Shown in pieces: positions 35,452-46,490 of a DNA stretch of 64,000 nucleotides. The DNA is from Cryptomeria japonica (taxonomy: Eukaryota; Streptophyta; Pinopsida; Cupressales; Cupressaceae). The stretch spans positions 828,808,897-828,872,896 of the forward strand of contig NC_081411.1 of the NCBI RefSeq assembly GCF_030272615.1, given 5' to 3'. Under the pieces are notes generated by a model. It worked only from the letters and a program-made list of their open reading frames with translations. It had not been told where the DNA came from and did not search any database. Position 1 is the first letter of the stretch. Each line of letters starts with the position of its first letter. A program made the translations under genes and the position numbers.

Positions 35452-35987
35452 TGTAAGATTTGTCTATGAAGGTATCCACCCAAGATCTAGAGGCCTAATG
35501 GAAATCACAAGAACAAGAGAGAAACAATTTGACAAGAAAAAACTGTATTCTCATCAATGATGCAATATAATATGTTCAACTAGATTCAGTTGGAATGAAT
35601 GTACATAGGAGACTCCTTGGTTAAATAGACCAAGGTGAGAACATAGGAGTGCATAAGATTATGACAAGTGTTATAAGCTTATGACAGGAGACAAAAAGTG
35701 ATATCGTATCATCCCACCTGAAGTGGAAAAGTGATAGTGTGATAACACCACTAAAGGTGGATCACCCACCTAAGGTGGAAAAGTGCAACCACACAAGGTG
35801 GATGTGATAATGTGATAAAATCACTAAAGGTGGAGACACCACATAAAGTGGAAATGATAACATGATAACACCACCTAAAATGGAGATGCTCCAACAAGCT
35901 CCTATGTGGTCCTAAGTAAGCTTAAGTGACGTGTAATTAGGACCTAGGTGAGAAAAACCAAGGTACAACACCTTAATTACACCAACA
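35452..35987 (-). repeat. 5' LTR of the gag/protease copia element
   Basis: Plus strand TGTAAGATTTGTCTATGAAG to TACACCAACA; pairs with 30074-30661, shorter by about 50 bp. Confidence 0.9.
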
Positions 35988-35992
35988 ATCTG

Positions 35993-37640
35993 AGTTAATG
36001 AGCTGTAATGCATGCCCATTATATGTAGTTGGAGATCAAATTTTCTGCATAGGACATAACATTTCATGGTGACTTCAACATCTTTGACATTAAGAAGTTA
36101 TCAAATTGTGATTTTTTAGTTGCTAAAAATTTCAGTACAGCAGCAATGAAAGGAGGTTTCAAGCTTGTTACTTATGTAGTTTTGCAGAAAGGACCTAAAA
36201 CATGATATCTACATGTTTGACAATCTATTCCTTGGATTGAGTGATGTTTTATCTTGCACTAATCTTTCTTTGCGGTTGGTTTTGAAGACAACAATTGCTC
36301 CTTGCACCTTAGTTGTTGATGCTTTCATGGATGAGTTACAAGAGAGTACCAAAAAGGTCACAAACATCCATGATGAGCATGATATTATGGATGGCACTTG
36401 GAGTTATGATATGTGCCCTTCTAGGTATGTTGGTGATCATTCTTGGTTGGGTATCCATGCTTGGAGTCCTCAACAAGGATTTTTAGGGCTTATTGGGAAT
36501 GGTAGGAATGATCTTTGGAGGGATAAGGATCAAAATTTCAGAATTAAAAGTGTTGTTTCTTTCCTTGCAAGCCATTTTGTGATTCTATTTGCTCTTCTTC
36601 AAATGGATTGGAGAGAGATTTCAAGTAGGGATTGAAGCAATGAACGAATGGTTACCCTTGGGAGTGTTCCTTGGCAAAAAATGGGTCAGATTTTTAGTCT
36701 TGAGCTTGCTGTTTGATTGCAGGTTAGTCACCTCACATTTTGGTTTTTTCTCATTCAAGAGAGTTGTCACATTATTCCTTGTCAAGGAAGTAAATCATTT
36801 CAGTTGGAGATTGCTTGGAAGTATTTTCCAGCCACTCTTGAGTTGTTTTTGTGCAAAATAATGCTCATCTCACATGCTTAAATTGGGAATTCCATTGGTA
36901 CTGCTGTTGTCCCCTTGTGTAGAGCACTAAAATCAGATTGTACTTTGCTGATTTCAGTTTTGAACATAAGTGATTATTTGTTTCTTCAGACCTTCCAAAC
37001 TCGAAGAGTTCATCTTATGAAGGTTTGTGATGTAAACTTTGATAGTTTACTCTTGATGTTGGTTATAGACAACGAACTTTCGCATGCTTTGGTTCACCAT
37101 TCAAAGACCCTTGGAGTTGGAACAATAAGAGTTTTCACAAGTCTTCATGGTTGCATTAGCATAGTATAGAGGAGGCATGTTAGATCCATTTGGTGTTATG
37201 ATGATGAGTTTGTTGAACTCATGCAATGGATTGCTTTCCTTTAAGCAAGAATATTGGAGGGAGTAGCATTTGCAATTGTGACTAGGAGATTTGCTGAGGA
37301 TTATGGTTTTGGGTTGAGCAGACTTTTCTTCCTGTTGCCTAGGATCGTTTAGGTATAGGGATTGCAGTTACAAACCTTATTGGGATGCTTCAGTAGTAGA
37401 TGTATCATGGTTTAGATTTCACCCCTAGCGGGTATTTTAGCTTGGATTTAAATGATGATTACTTTTTGGGTTCTAGGAGAGTAGAGTGTAGATTTGGCAT
37501 GATGGATTCACAATTATGATTAGAGTGGCACAACGTCAGCATGGTGGTTCTTTTCTGAAATTGATATGGGACCCTAGGTTCACATTGGTTTGCGGTTGAG
37601 ATCAATTTGGTGCTGTGTAGGCATTGCTTGAGGACAAGCA
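35993..37640 (+). other. No recognised gene; probable inside of gypsy host A
   Basis: Open stretches at 36213-36635 (140 codons) and 36915-37169 (84 codons) match no family I recognise. The stretch leads into GCTTGAGGACAAGCAA and a polypurine tract, so it is probably the 3' internal part of a decayed gypsy element. Confidence 0.35.
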
Positions 37641-38190
37641 ATCTTTTGGGAGTGAGGGCTTTAATGTCCCCAATTTAGGGTGTCTTTGCATTGCAATTGG
37701 CTCCGACCTAAGCGGTGGATGTTTGTCTTTCCTAAGGGGTTATTTGTCATTGCGAATGAGGTTAGTCAATCTTGAGGACACATGCCAATTTTTGGGGAAA
37801 TTTTTGGCTTTTGATGTGTCTTCCAAGAGTCTTGGAGAGGACGTCCATATTTAGTAAGTTGCTATGTTTAGGTCAATTTGACTTCCTCCTCATTAGTAGC
37901 ACCCCAGCACCTTCAGTTTGCAATTTGATGATCAATTGTCTTTTTTGCAACTTAATTGGGTCAATTTTTAATTAAATGCTAAAGTTTAATGCCATGCACT
38001 TTTTAGCATTTAATTTTTAATATTAAAAATATGACTTTAGTTTGAGTGCCCAAGTAATGGAAAATGAAATATTTCATTATTTAATAATGTGCATTCGAAA
38101 GTGGGTGTGGAGTTTTTAGGGAGACATAAGGGTATTAAATTATTTTGTAAGGAATAATGGCAAGGATGTTGAGAAGTGAGTGAAATTTAT
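37641..38190 (+). repeat. Gypsy 3' end: polypurine tract and LTR start
   Basis: TTGCTTGAGGACAAGCAA (37624-37641) also ends the gypsy element at 13814-20965, in its chromodomain region. It is followed by TTTTGGGAGTGAGGG and then TTTAATGTCCCC at 37660, against TGTAATGTCCCC there. The LTR-like block TTTTTAGGGAGACATAAGGG is at 38113. The right end could not be located and is probably cut by other sequence near 38190. It may be the 3' LTR of host A. Confidence 0.6.
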
Positions 38191-41155
38191 TGTAGAACAA
38201 ACAGATATACTAAGAGGGGGTTGCTTGAATCAATATATTAACAGATTTTAACTTCAATTAATATACCAATTATCATCGAGGCATTTATTAAGAACATTTA
38301 GAAGCAACAATTCAAGCAACGCGCACATCCACACAAGATAGCACCAGATTTATGTGGAACCCTTAGAAGGGAAAAATCATATTGAGAAAGCTGCTTGGAT
38401 CTATTGCCCAAACCCAGCCTCACAAAATGAATTTTGAAAGCTGCAAAGATCATTTGTAGGCACTATCCCACTAGAGACACCAATCCCCTACTCAATTTAT
38501 AGACACTTAAGGAGACTCCAATCCACAATCTAAGCACCAACCTAGAAAGTAAGAGGCACAAACCTCACATGAATCAAGAGGCACCTACCTCAGATTGCAC
38601 TGAAATGACTACAAAAAAAAAAGGTGACAACAAAAACATTGTTGAGAATAATCTTTGCACAAAAGTAGAATGATCATACTTAATTTTGCTTTGTCATTTT
38701 GACTTGATTTGATCCACAATTTTCTCTCCATATACTCCAACTTTGCTTGGAAGAAAAAAACATGAAGTGCTCAAATAGAGTTACAATCTGTTCACAGACA
38801 TACACTTAGTGAACTTATGTGCACATCACCCGCACAAGAAATCAGATATTTAATTTAAATACCAGTCTGCATGAGCATACAACATTCCAATGTCTGCCAT
38901 GAATCATCAAAACACACATTAACTTGATTGAAGGTTAGCCTGTGAAAATGCATGCTTATCACTACCTTGTTAACCTGAGAAATTTGAAGTTCTGAACTAG
39001 GGACTAGCTATTTAACAAGTTTAAATCTCTATCGTTGCCCTCACCATTTGCGGCAAAATTGAATGATCAAGATGCATTTACAAATTTTAAATAAATTGTC
39101 TTGCATGGATGTTCAATGTTGAAAGTCGTTGTCCAATAAGATTTAGAATATTCTTCATCCAATCAAGAATGGTTAACAATCCAAACCATAAAGTTACAAT
39201 TCCACAAAGAAACCAAGGCTGAGACTGCCACATAGACACACATGGCATGTTAGTGCAATGCTTTGATTGAAAGAGGCTTTGACATAATTTAGAGTGCACT
39301 TGCACACTCATTGTTGATCCACTGAAACCAGTGCTGATATGTCTAGATATAACGCATGTGCTACCTCAAGACATAGGTCCCACCAAATTCTTGCAAACGC
39401 GTGCTAGCCGTTCGATCTCCATGATCATCCTTGCATCATAGATCTTGCATAGCTCAGATAACAAAATATTAGATTTCAAATATATTAAAGCATGGAAGTG
39501 GTTAGACAAATTGATAATTGCTAGGTAAAGGGGCCAGTGATTGCATGACTCCAAAGACTTAAGTTACAAGCAACTATCAATAGCAAGTCAACATAGAATT
39601 AAAAGAAAAGTGCACAATGCCAAATTGAAGAACTGGGGTTTAGGGTTTAGGGAAAAATAGGAACCCTATACAAATGAAAAAATGATTTTCAGGGCCATGT
39701 AAGATTATTTCAGCTGATTTGACCACACTATAATAACTGCAACAATCTACCCATCTGATCTATGCCATTTTTCTGCAACCATGACAACAGAAACAACTTC
39801 TGTAATGATCAGAAAGATCAGTGATATCTTTAGAACTTTTGCATGTCAACTTTTTGCAACGCTAGCTCTGCAACCTTGACATCAATGACATCAGCAAACT
39901 CAAAGACCTTGACATTAATGACAACAACACGCAACATGTATGACATCAAAGGAAACCCCAAAAGTCTGCAGCCTTGACAAAATATAGGAAACACTCAGAA
40001 AACACCCCATACTTGGCATATTTTTGGGTTTAATAACACACATAGGGGTTCATACTTAGGCAAAACACAGAAATGGAGGCCCATACAAACACTTCTCGGA
40101 TTGGTTATAAACAGGGGTAGAAGGAACCTAAGTGTACAAACTAAGAGGGACTTGTTTTGAGACTAAATATTGAGTCCCAACATGGCCTAGCTTAAAATAT
40201 CATATACTAATCAGTCCCCTCATTTTATTTATTAGCCTATGAGAAGTGAAGAAATAGGCTATGGGTTCTCCCGTGAGTTTAATTTTGGAAAGGGGACATG
40301 ACAAACTCTTATCTTGGATTCCCACTTCAAAATGTCAATCCATGAATGAAGACCAAGCACCTAATTTGTTCGATTGTATTCTGCTATACTTTCCAGAACT
40401 AATTAAAAAAATCAATGATGCCTTGTTCTTCCTCTCAGTCTCTATTCCAAAGCTGCTCTCAGTTTGATAGATGGTAGGTCTCTTCATTAAATCTGGGATG
40501 AGGTTACAAAATTGCACGGAATTGCATGGTGATATTTAATTGGACAAATATAGGTCTGCGAACCCCATCTTTACCTTGCTGGAAGTCGCCATAGGCATTA
40601 GCTTTGATGAACTAATTCCATAGAAAATGTTTATGGTGAATTATATTCCCTAGACTTGGCATCAACTTCTGCACAGCTTCATGAGGCTTTATCTTTTCTC
40701 AGAATGGATTCCTTGTGTTTTCCCTAACATCCTAACCTGGTTTGTTGCATGTGTTACTTTGTTTCAATAGGAGTTCGTGAAGGAGCTAGATACCTTTTTA
40801 TGGCTTTCCCCAATAAATTTCCAATACAAGAATCACGTTTCCTTTGCATCTTCACTGAACATATTTGAAGTATTTTACAATGAACTGCCCCCATAACTGG
40901 CGATTTTGGATAGTATTTTATTTTGTATATTTTTTAAAGAAATGAGACATCTAAGAAAAGGTAACAGTAGCAAGAAACATAGTACATAATATCAAGTATG
41001 CTTCAATGCTTATATTCTATGGATATTGTATTATAGAGAAGTAAATCATATTTATAGATATGCCATTATTTTTAGTGGGCTTTACACTTTTCAGATCTGA
41101 GGTTGTTTAATCTGTTGCTGACCATTTTTCCAATATATATTTCTTTTTTTCTCAG
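38191..41155. other. No gene recognised upstream of the ferroportin exon
   Basis: AT-rich sequence, possibly intron. AAGAGGGGG at 38212 resembles a polypurine tract, but no matching LTR pair was found. No further ferroportin exon could be read here. Confidence 0.35.
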
Positions 41156-41293
41156 TGGGGCATTCTGATAATATGCGTGGCTTCCATTTGGGTTCAAAAT
41201 CAACTAGTATCAGCTTGGATGTTGATGGGAGGAGTAGCTGCATCTCGTTTGGGATTATGGATGTTTGATCTTTCTGTGGTACAGATAATGCAG
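41156..41293 (+). CDS. Ferroportin (IREG/SLC40) single internal exon
   Basis: A 138-bp exon of 46 codons in phase 0, bounded by a pyrimidine-rich acceptor TTTTTTTCTCAG and a donor GTATAT. It reads WGILIICVASIWVQ, then MLMGGVAASRLGLWMFDLSV and VQIMQ. Plant IREG/ferroportin transporters have the same segment with ASRLGLWMFDL nearly invariant, and animal ferroportin has a clear counterpart (ARIGLWSFDL). Ferroportins are multi-pass exporters of ferrous iron, and in plants also nickel or cobalt, at the plasma membrane or tonoplast; this exon covers two hydrophobic segments in the C-terminal half. No other exon was found in the window, so either introns exceed tens of kilobases or this is an isolated gene fragment. 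The absence of stops and the intact splice sites favour a real exon. Confidence 0.88.
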
Positions 41294-42641
41294 GTATATT
41301 TTGTGTTTGATTATGGAATAAATTTGTTATTTATAGGCACAGATATAATACATTGCCAATTCAATTAAGAAATGGTATTGATTAATTAAAATTATAGAAC
41401 ACAGTAATTATTCTAGTTTCGAATGTACTTGTATATGAAAATGATCTGAGTTAGAATGAAGGTCACAAAGAATAGTTTATTCTAAAGTTTTTGTTTTAAG
41501 AATATTTATTTTGAACCGTCTTTCTTCTTTTTTATGTTGACATTTTAATGAATGTTTGCATTAAAATTTTTATAGGCCATGTTGTCACAAAAGTTTGCAT
41601 GCTTGCTGAGCTATCAACCCAACCACCTTGTGAAACATAGAAACAACCCTGAAGTGTGGGACCTTGCGCAAGGGGGTTGAATCTCCGGAGAAGGCCGGCT
41701 TCCTTCCTTATCCAGTTGCATGTGTTGAACCAACCCAACACTTCAAATTCTACTCCTAAACCTACTCTAACAGCTTGTAGGAGAAAAAAGGTGGGAAAAT
41801 GCAGAAAGTAAAGAGGTGATGCAGCAAGATAAGAAATGTCTCTTTCCCTGCTCCAAAATGACACAAGGAATCAATCAAAATACCATGGAGATGCACAAAC
41901 TTCAATTGTATAAATGACACCAAACGCATGCATGCAGGTTAGGGTTTGTTGAATGCCAAAATGGAAGAAGATTTTCCACAAATCACACTCAGAAACAAGT
42001 TAACATAGCATATGGGTGAGAGAAAGCCACAAAATACACACTTGACATGAAGGCAAGAAGATATACACAACATGCATAGTCGAAGGGAGGCAAGAATGAT
42101 GATTTCAATTCATTCATAGGCCTATGGCCAGACTTAAAGTTGTAGAAATGCAGAAAAATATACAAATCCTCAAGAGAAGTGAAAGAGCATAAGATAGCTC
42201 AAGCTAGCAGGGAGAGAACCCTTTACAATGAGGCTTAACAACCTATTTATAGCAAACTGGGCGTAGAGAAGAAACCAACGGTCAAAGAGGGGAAACCCTG
42301 ACTCTGGTGTGTACAGGAGAATGTTAGTCTGGGAAGATGGGAAGTGGCTGAATCTGACATGAGTGTGCATGCAAGAAAATAGACCATCCCCTGACAAGGC
42401 AGTCCCAAGAAGAAAAGTACTTCTAGAAGGTGGAATGCCTAACAATCCAAGGTCAGAGCATGCAAACTTGACATGATGACCATTAAGAAACCATAAATAG
42501 GCATTGCCTTCGACTTAACTTGATGGCAACTTGCAAAATACATTAAATGTGCCCCTTTAGCTCCACAAATTGAAGTAGACAAATTGTAGGGGTTGGTGAA
42601 GCATTAAGAGCCTTGAATGTTGATCATGCCACTTGGAAGTG
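41294..42641. other. No gene recognised; possible minus-strand LTR
   Basis: Minus strand carries TATAAATAGGTTG near 42235-42245, an LTR-like promoter. A terminal pair, primer site and target duplication were not found. If the ferroportin gene is intact, this is intron. Confidence 0.3.
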
Positions 42642-43650
42642 TGTAATGTCCCTTCCTTAGGCATCTTAGACTTGAGCGGACGTTGGCCTATTATTAGGGT
42701 CCTATAGGTCAGCAGTGTGGTTTGGGGACCCAATCGGGGGTTGTGGAACTCAACAGGGAGCTTTTCGGGCCTTTCAAATTGGAGTTCTGGGGTTGAATCC
42801 ATGGTTAAAATTGAAATATTTAAGTTGGCTTTATGTGAATAGTAATAGAGAAACATAAGATGAATAGTAAAAAGTGCCCCCCATCCTAATAACTTAAGAT
42901 GCTTTTAAAAGGGGGCCATATTCACAATGAGGAATTAGACCCTCAATGATATTTTATGATTTTTAAGGTCAAATAGTAACCCCAAAATAGATAAAAAGGC
43001 ATTTTGTCTATCATTTGGATTCATACTTATGCTTCCAATTTTTCAAATCAGCAGCTTGCTTGAGGGTTTCAGCAGCTTGGAGCTTCCAGGAACGCAAACT
43101 TCTGGAAGAATTCGGAGATTTGGACGAAAATCCATCTCCCCTGGGGACAGGTTACATCAGTGTCCAGCTTCATTGTGCAGTTGGTAGCCTTCTTTGGGGT
43201 TTTGAGTGTAGAATTATTAGTGTGAGGGTAGATTTTCTTCAATTAATTGCAGGGGAGACCTTTTTGAGGTCAATATCACTCATATCTAGCTTATTCTTAG
43301 CCAACCGCTCCATTTTGGGAAGAAGGGCATCAAGTCCTAGGTTGTAATTGGAGTTTGAAGCTAATATTAGAGCTGATTTTTATATACTATCTGCTGGAAA
43401 TTTGTATCAGACCTTTATACTCAGTTAAAGATATGTACATCGGTCTTTTTAAGTGAAAGAAAGTTATCTTAATTGCCCTCTTAATGTGTCATGCAATATT
43501 CTATCTTGTATCAGCTATTTCTTTCACTTAGCATTCAAAACATTATTCAAAAACTCTCAAAAACCCAAACAAAACAAAGAAATCAGTCAAACCCTTACTT
43601 AACATATGCTGGCCAAAGACCTTATCAGCAAAACAAACAGTTGGTTTGGA
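42642..43650 (+). repeat. LTR-like stretch, gypsy type, right end not fixed
   Basis: Begins TGTAATGTCCCTTCCTTAGG, like the coding-strand start of the gypsy LTRs at 13814-20965 (TGTAATGTCCCC), and has GTGAATAGTAATAG and GATGAATAGTAAAAAG, recalling their GAATAGTG repeats. No partner LTR was found, so it may be a solo LTR. The end coordinate is approximate. Confidence 0.4.
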
Positions 43651-43840
43651 TCAGATTTGGTTAGAATTGAGTTGGGGATCTTTCAAAGTGTTGTTGGTCA
43701 TCAAAGATTGGGCATTGGGCCTTCAAGAAACAAATGCTAAGGATGAGGAGTTAGGAACCCCAGAGTCTGAAAGACTGAAGGAATGAGAGGGAGGTGAGAG
43801 AAGGACATTGGGTTTAGGGGTTCAGGGAGATATGCTAGCT

Positions 43841-44392
43841 CTTACCAAAAAGGTAAGGATTAGACTGGTTCCCCGAATCCCGAATTCCAACAGGGAAGGG
43901 AATTTTGGGTTTTGGGGAGATAGGCTAACTATTACCAAAAAGGTAAGGGTTAGACTAGTTCCCCAAATCCCAAATCCATCAAAAGAAGGGTTTTTCGTAT
44001 TTTGGGGTTTGGGGAAATTGTTTAACACTTGCCATAAGAGTAAGAGTTAGACTAGTTCCCGAAATCCGATAAAGGAAGACATTTCATATTTCGGGGTTTG
44101 GGAAAACGGTCTAATGCTTACCAAAAGAGTAAGAGTTATACCAATTACTCGAATCTCGAAATCCGACAAAGGAAGGGATTTCATATTTCAGGGTTTGGAG
44201 AAATGATCTAACGCTTACCAAAAGGGTAAAGGTTAGACCGGTTCCCCTAATATTGAAATCCGACTAAAGAAGGGATTTCGGGGTTCAGGGAAACGATTCT
44301 TACTCTTACCAAAAGAGTAAGGGTTAGACCAGTTCCCTGAATCTCGAAATCTGACAAAGGGTTTTCGTATTTCAGGGTTCGGGGAAACGGTC
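43841..44392 (+). repeat. ~90-bp minisatellite, left part
   Basis: Tandem units carrying CTTACCAAAAGAGTAAGGGTTAGAC, split here as CTTACCAAAAG + AGTAAGG + GTTAGAC, followed by AGTTCCC, GAATCCGAAAT, ACAAAGG and TTTCGTATTTC. Unit starts are near 43841, 43931, 44028, 44117, 44214 and 44304, with steps of 89-97 bp. Each unit contains the inverted pair CTTACC/GGTAAG. E3 is inserted in the last unit. Confidence 0.88.
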
Positions 44393-45066
44393 TGTTGTGA
44401 CTTAATCACACATCACCCCATCCCACATAGGGACCCCCTTAGCTTTTAGGCCCTTTTGGTCGTTTGGCTTTTGTTTTGGTGTGTGTTAGTGGCAATCTCT
44501 TCAATCTCTCCGCGATACGGGTGTTTGGGAGTCAGTTGGGGTTAATCTGCTTCTCTGTCAAGCAAATTCTGTGAGGTCTAGGGCCTGTTTTGTCCTTTTT
44601 CTAGGGTTTTGCCTTTTGTTCTAGATTTTAGGGGTTCCTGTTAGGGTTTCGAAAAAACTAAGCATACGACTGGAGTCGGGACCCTTCAAGGGACCTCCTA
44701 GTGAAATTAGGTTTCTATTTTTAGAAAGCCTCTACTTTTTAGGGATTTTTCCGAGTCCCAGAATGTCACCATTTTGCCAAAAATCAAACTTACTATTTTT
44801 AGTAATTTCTATTTTTAGTAAATTTCTATTTTTAGTAAGTCATCCTGCGTCTTGTCTTGGGCTCTAACTCTGACATTTTGGAAAGTTTCTATTTTGGGAA
44901 AGTCTATTTGTGGCAGGATCAAGCTAGCAGACAGCGGAGAGTCAACATGCACAATCATTTCTAAATTTGGAAAGTTGAAAGCAGACAGGCAGGGGTCTAA
45001 AATGGCTAAATCTGAAGAATCATCCCTGAAGTGGAAGGTCAAAATATTCTAAGTTGGGAAGTCATT

Positions 45067-45835
45067 CACAAGTGGAATTTTCCACCTCTCCATGGACATG
45101 TGCAAAATGTGCCCAGGTCAGGTCTGGGGCGTTGAAACCAAGGATGAATTCACAAGTGCAATATTCTGCCTCTCCATGGACAGAGCCAAATGCACCCTAG
45201 TTAGGGCTGGGGCGTTGAAACCAAGGATGAATTCGCAAGTACAATATTCCGCCTCTCCATTGACAGAGCCAAAATGCACCCAGGTCAGGTCTAGGGCGCT
45301 GAAATCAAGAAGACATTCACAAGTGGAATTTTCCACCTCTCCATGGACATGTGCAAAATGCGCCCAGGTCAGGTCTGGGGCGCTGAAATCAAGAAGACAT
45401 TCACAAGTGGAATTTTCCACCTCTCCATGGACATGGCCAAAATGCGCCTAGGTCAGGGCTGGGGCGTTGAAACCAAGGATGAATTCACAAGTGCAATGTT
45501 CCGCCTTTCCATGGACAGAGCCAAAATGCGCCCAGGTCAGGTCTGGGGCGCTGAAATCAAGAAGACATTCACAAGTGGAATTTTCCACCTCTCCATGGAC
45601 ATGTGCAAAATGCGCCCAGGTCAGGTCTGGGGTGCTGAAATCAAGAAGACATTCACAAGTGGAATTTTCCACCTCTCCATGGACATGGCCAAAATGCGCC
45701 CAGGTCAGGGCTGGGGCGCTGAAACCAAGGATGAATTCACAAGTGCAATATTCCGCCTCTCCATGGACAAAGCCAAAATGCGCCCAGGTCTGGTCTAGGG
45801 CGCTGAATCCATGAAGGCATTCACAAGTGGAAAAT
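45067..45835 (+). repeat. E3 leader array, ten 84-bp units
   Basis: Unit starts at 45067, 45151, 45234, 45318, 45402, 45486, 45570, 45654, 45738 and 45822; every step is 84 bp except one of 83. Two subtypes occur: one with GTGGAATTTTCCACC (a GTGGAA/TTCCAC hairpin), the other with GTGCAATATTCCGCC. Both have CTCCATGGACA and GCGCCCAGGTCAG. The trimer 45318-45569 is almost repeated at 45570-45821, a higher-order duplication. Because 84 is divisible by three, both strands remain open for long runs (for example 45343-45798), giving 28-residue repeats; I regard these as by-products. Confidence 0.93.
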
Positions 45836-46373
45836 TCATGAATCCTTGGCTTGGTAAAATTTCACCCAAGCAGAAAATTTGAAATTTTGCCTAAGGCATG
45901 GAATCCAAGAAGTCAAGGAGGAATAAAAAGCAGAAATTCCCCTCGGGCGAATTTTCAGTTATGCTATTTTTAGACATCAAATCTTGGCCAAATATAGAAA
46001 TTTTTATAGATTCCGAATCAGGACGAAATTCCCCATCCAATGCACTTGACTCCTAAAATTTAGGAAGATCCCTAAAAAATAGGGATATGGAGAAAAGCCG
46101 GGAAAGTTCCTTCGACAGCACGAGATGACAAGTCGGAGTGGAATTGAGCAAACCCCGAGAAAGATCCTGCAATCTCTCTCCAAAATTGGAAAGTATGAAA
46201 TCAATGAGTTGGCAGGAGGAATCTTCCAAGTATGACGCATGACTGGGAGCATTTAAGGAAGGTTCTAAATTTGAACTCACACGCATGGGAAACTGCCCTT
46301 GCATGTCGAAGTGATTAAGGAAAGTATGACGCGCCATAAATGCAATTACTAATTTGATACCTCTTGGGAATTC

Positions 46374-46380
46374 TATATAA
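46374..46380 (+). promoter_or_regulatory. Putative TATA box of E3
   Basis: TATATAA at 111 bp before the ATG at 46491, a normal promoter distance in plants. It lies downstream of the motif array. Confidence 0.55.
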
Positions 46381-46490
46381 GTTGGGAAAAACATTTCATT
46401 TTTCACATGCAAGATTCAGGAAAGGAAGAGTAAAGAAGTGAAAAGTTTTTATACTTAGTCTCTATTTCATCATTTCGAAGTATTCCCAAG

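Larger units (their letters stand above)
30074..35987 (-). mobile_element. Copia-type LTR element lacking integrase and RT
   Basis: LTRs 30074-30661 and 35452-35987, with duplication ATTTG (30069-30073) and ATCTG (35988-35992), one C/T difference. The primer-binding site is at 35439-35451; AAGTGGGG precedes the 3' LTR on the coding strand. Between the LTRs only gag, protease and a short pre-integrase segment of copia type can be recognised; integrase core, reverse transcriptase and RNase H are missing. The LTRs differ by an indel of about 50 bp and many substitutions, so it is an old, non-autonomous copy. A 0.6-kb hairpin-bearing insert splits its gag. Confidence 0.88.

Noticed and set aside
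36213-36635. 140-codon ORF as a host gene
   Set aside because: No recognised domain, no splice-site support, and it lies between an old copia element and a gypsy 3' end; kept only as part of an unassigned stretch.
38191-40250. Copia LTR suggested by AAGAGGGGG at 38212
   Set aside because: No second LTR, target duplication or primer site could be located.
45092-45814. Open frames with 28-residue repeats on both strands
   Set aside because: They result from an 84-bp tandem period divisible by three; there is no initiation context or independent support for translation.
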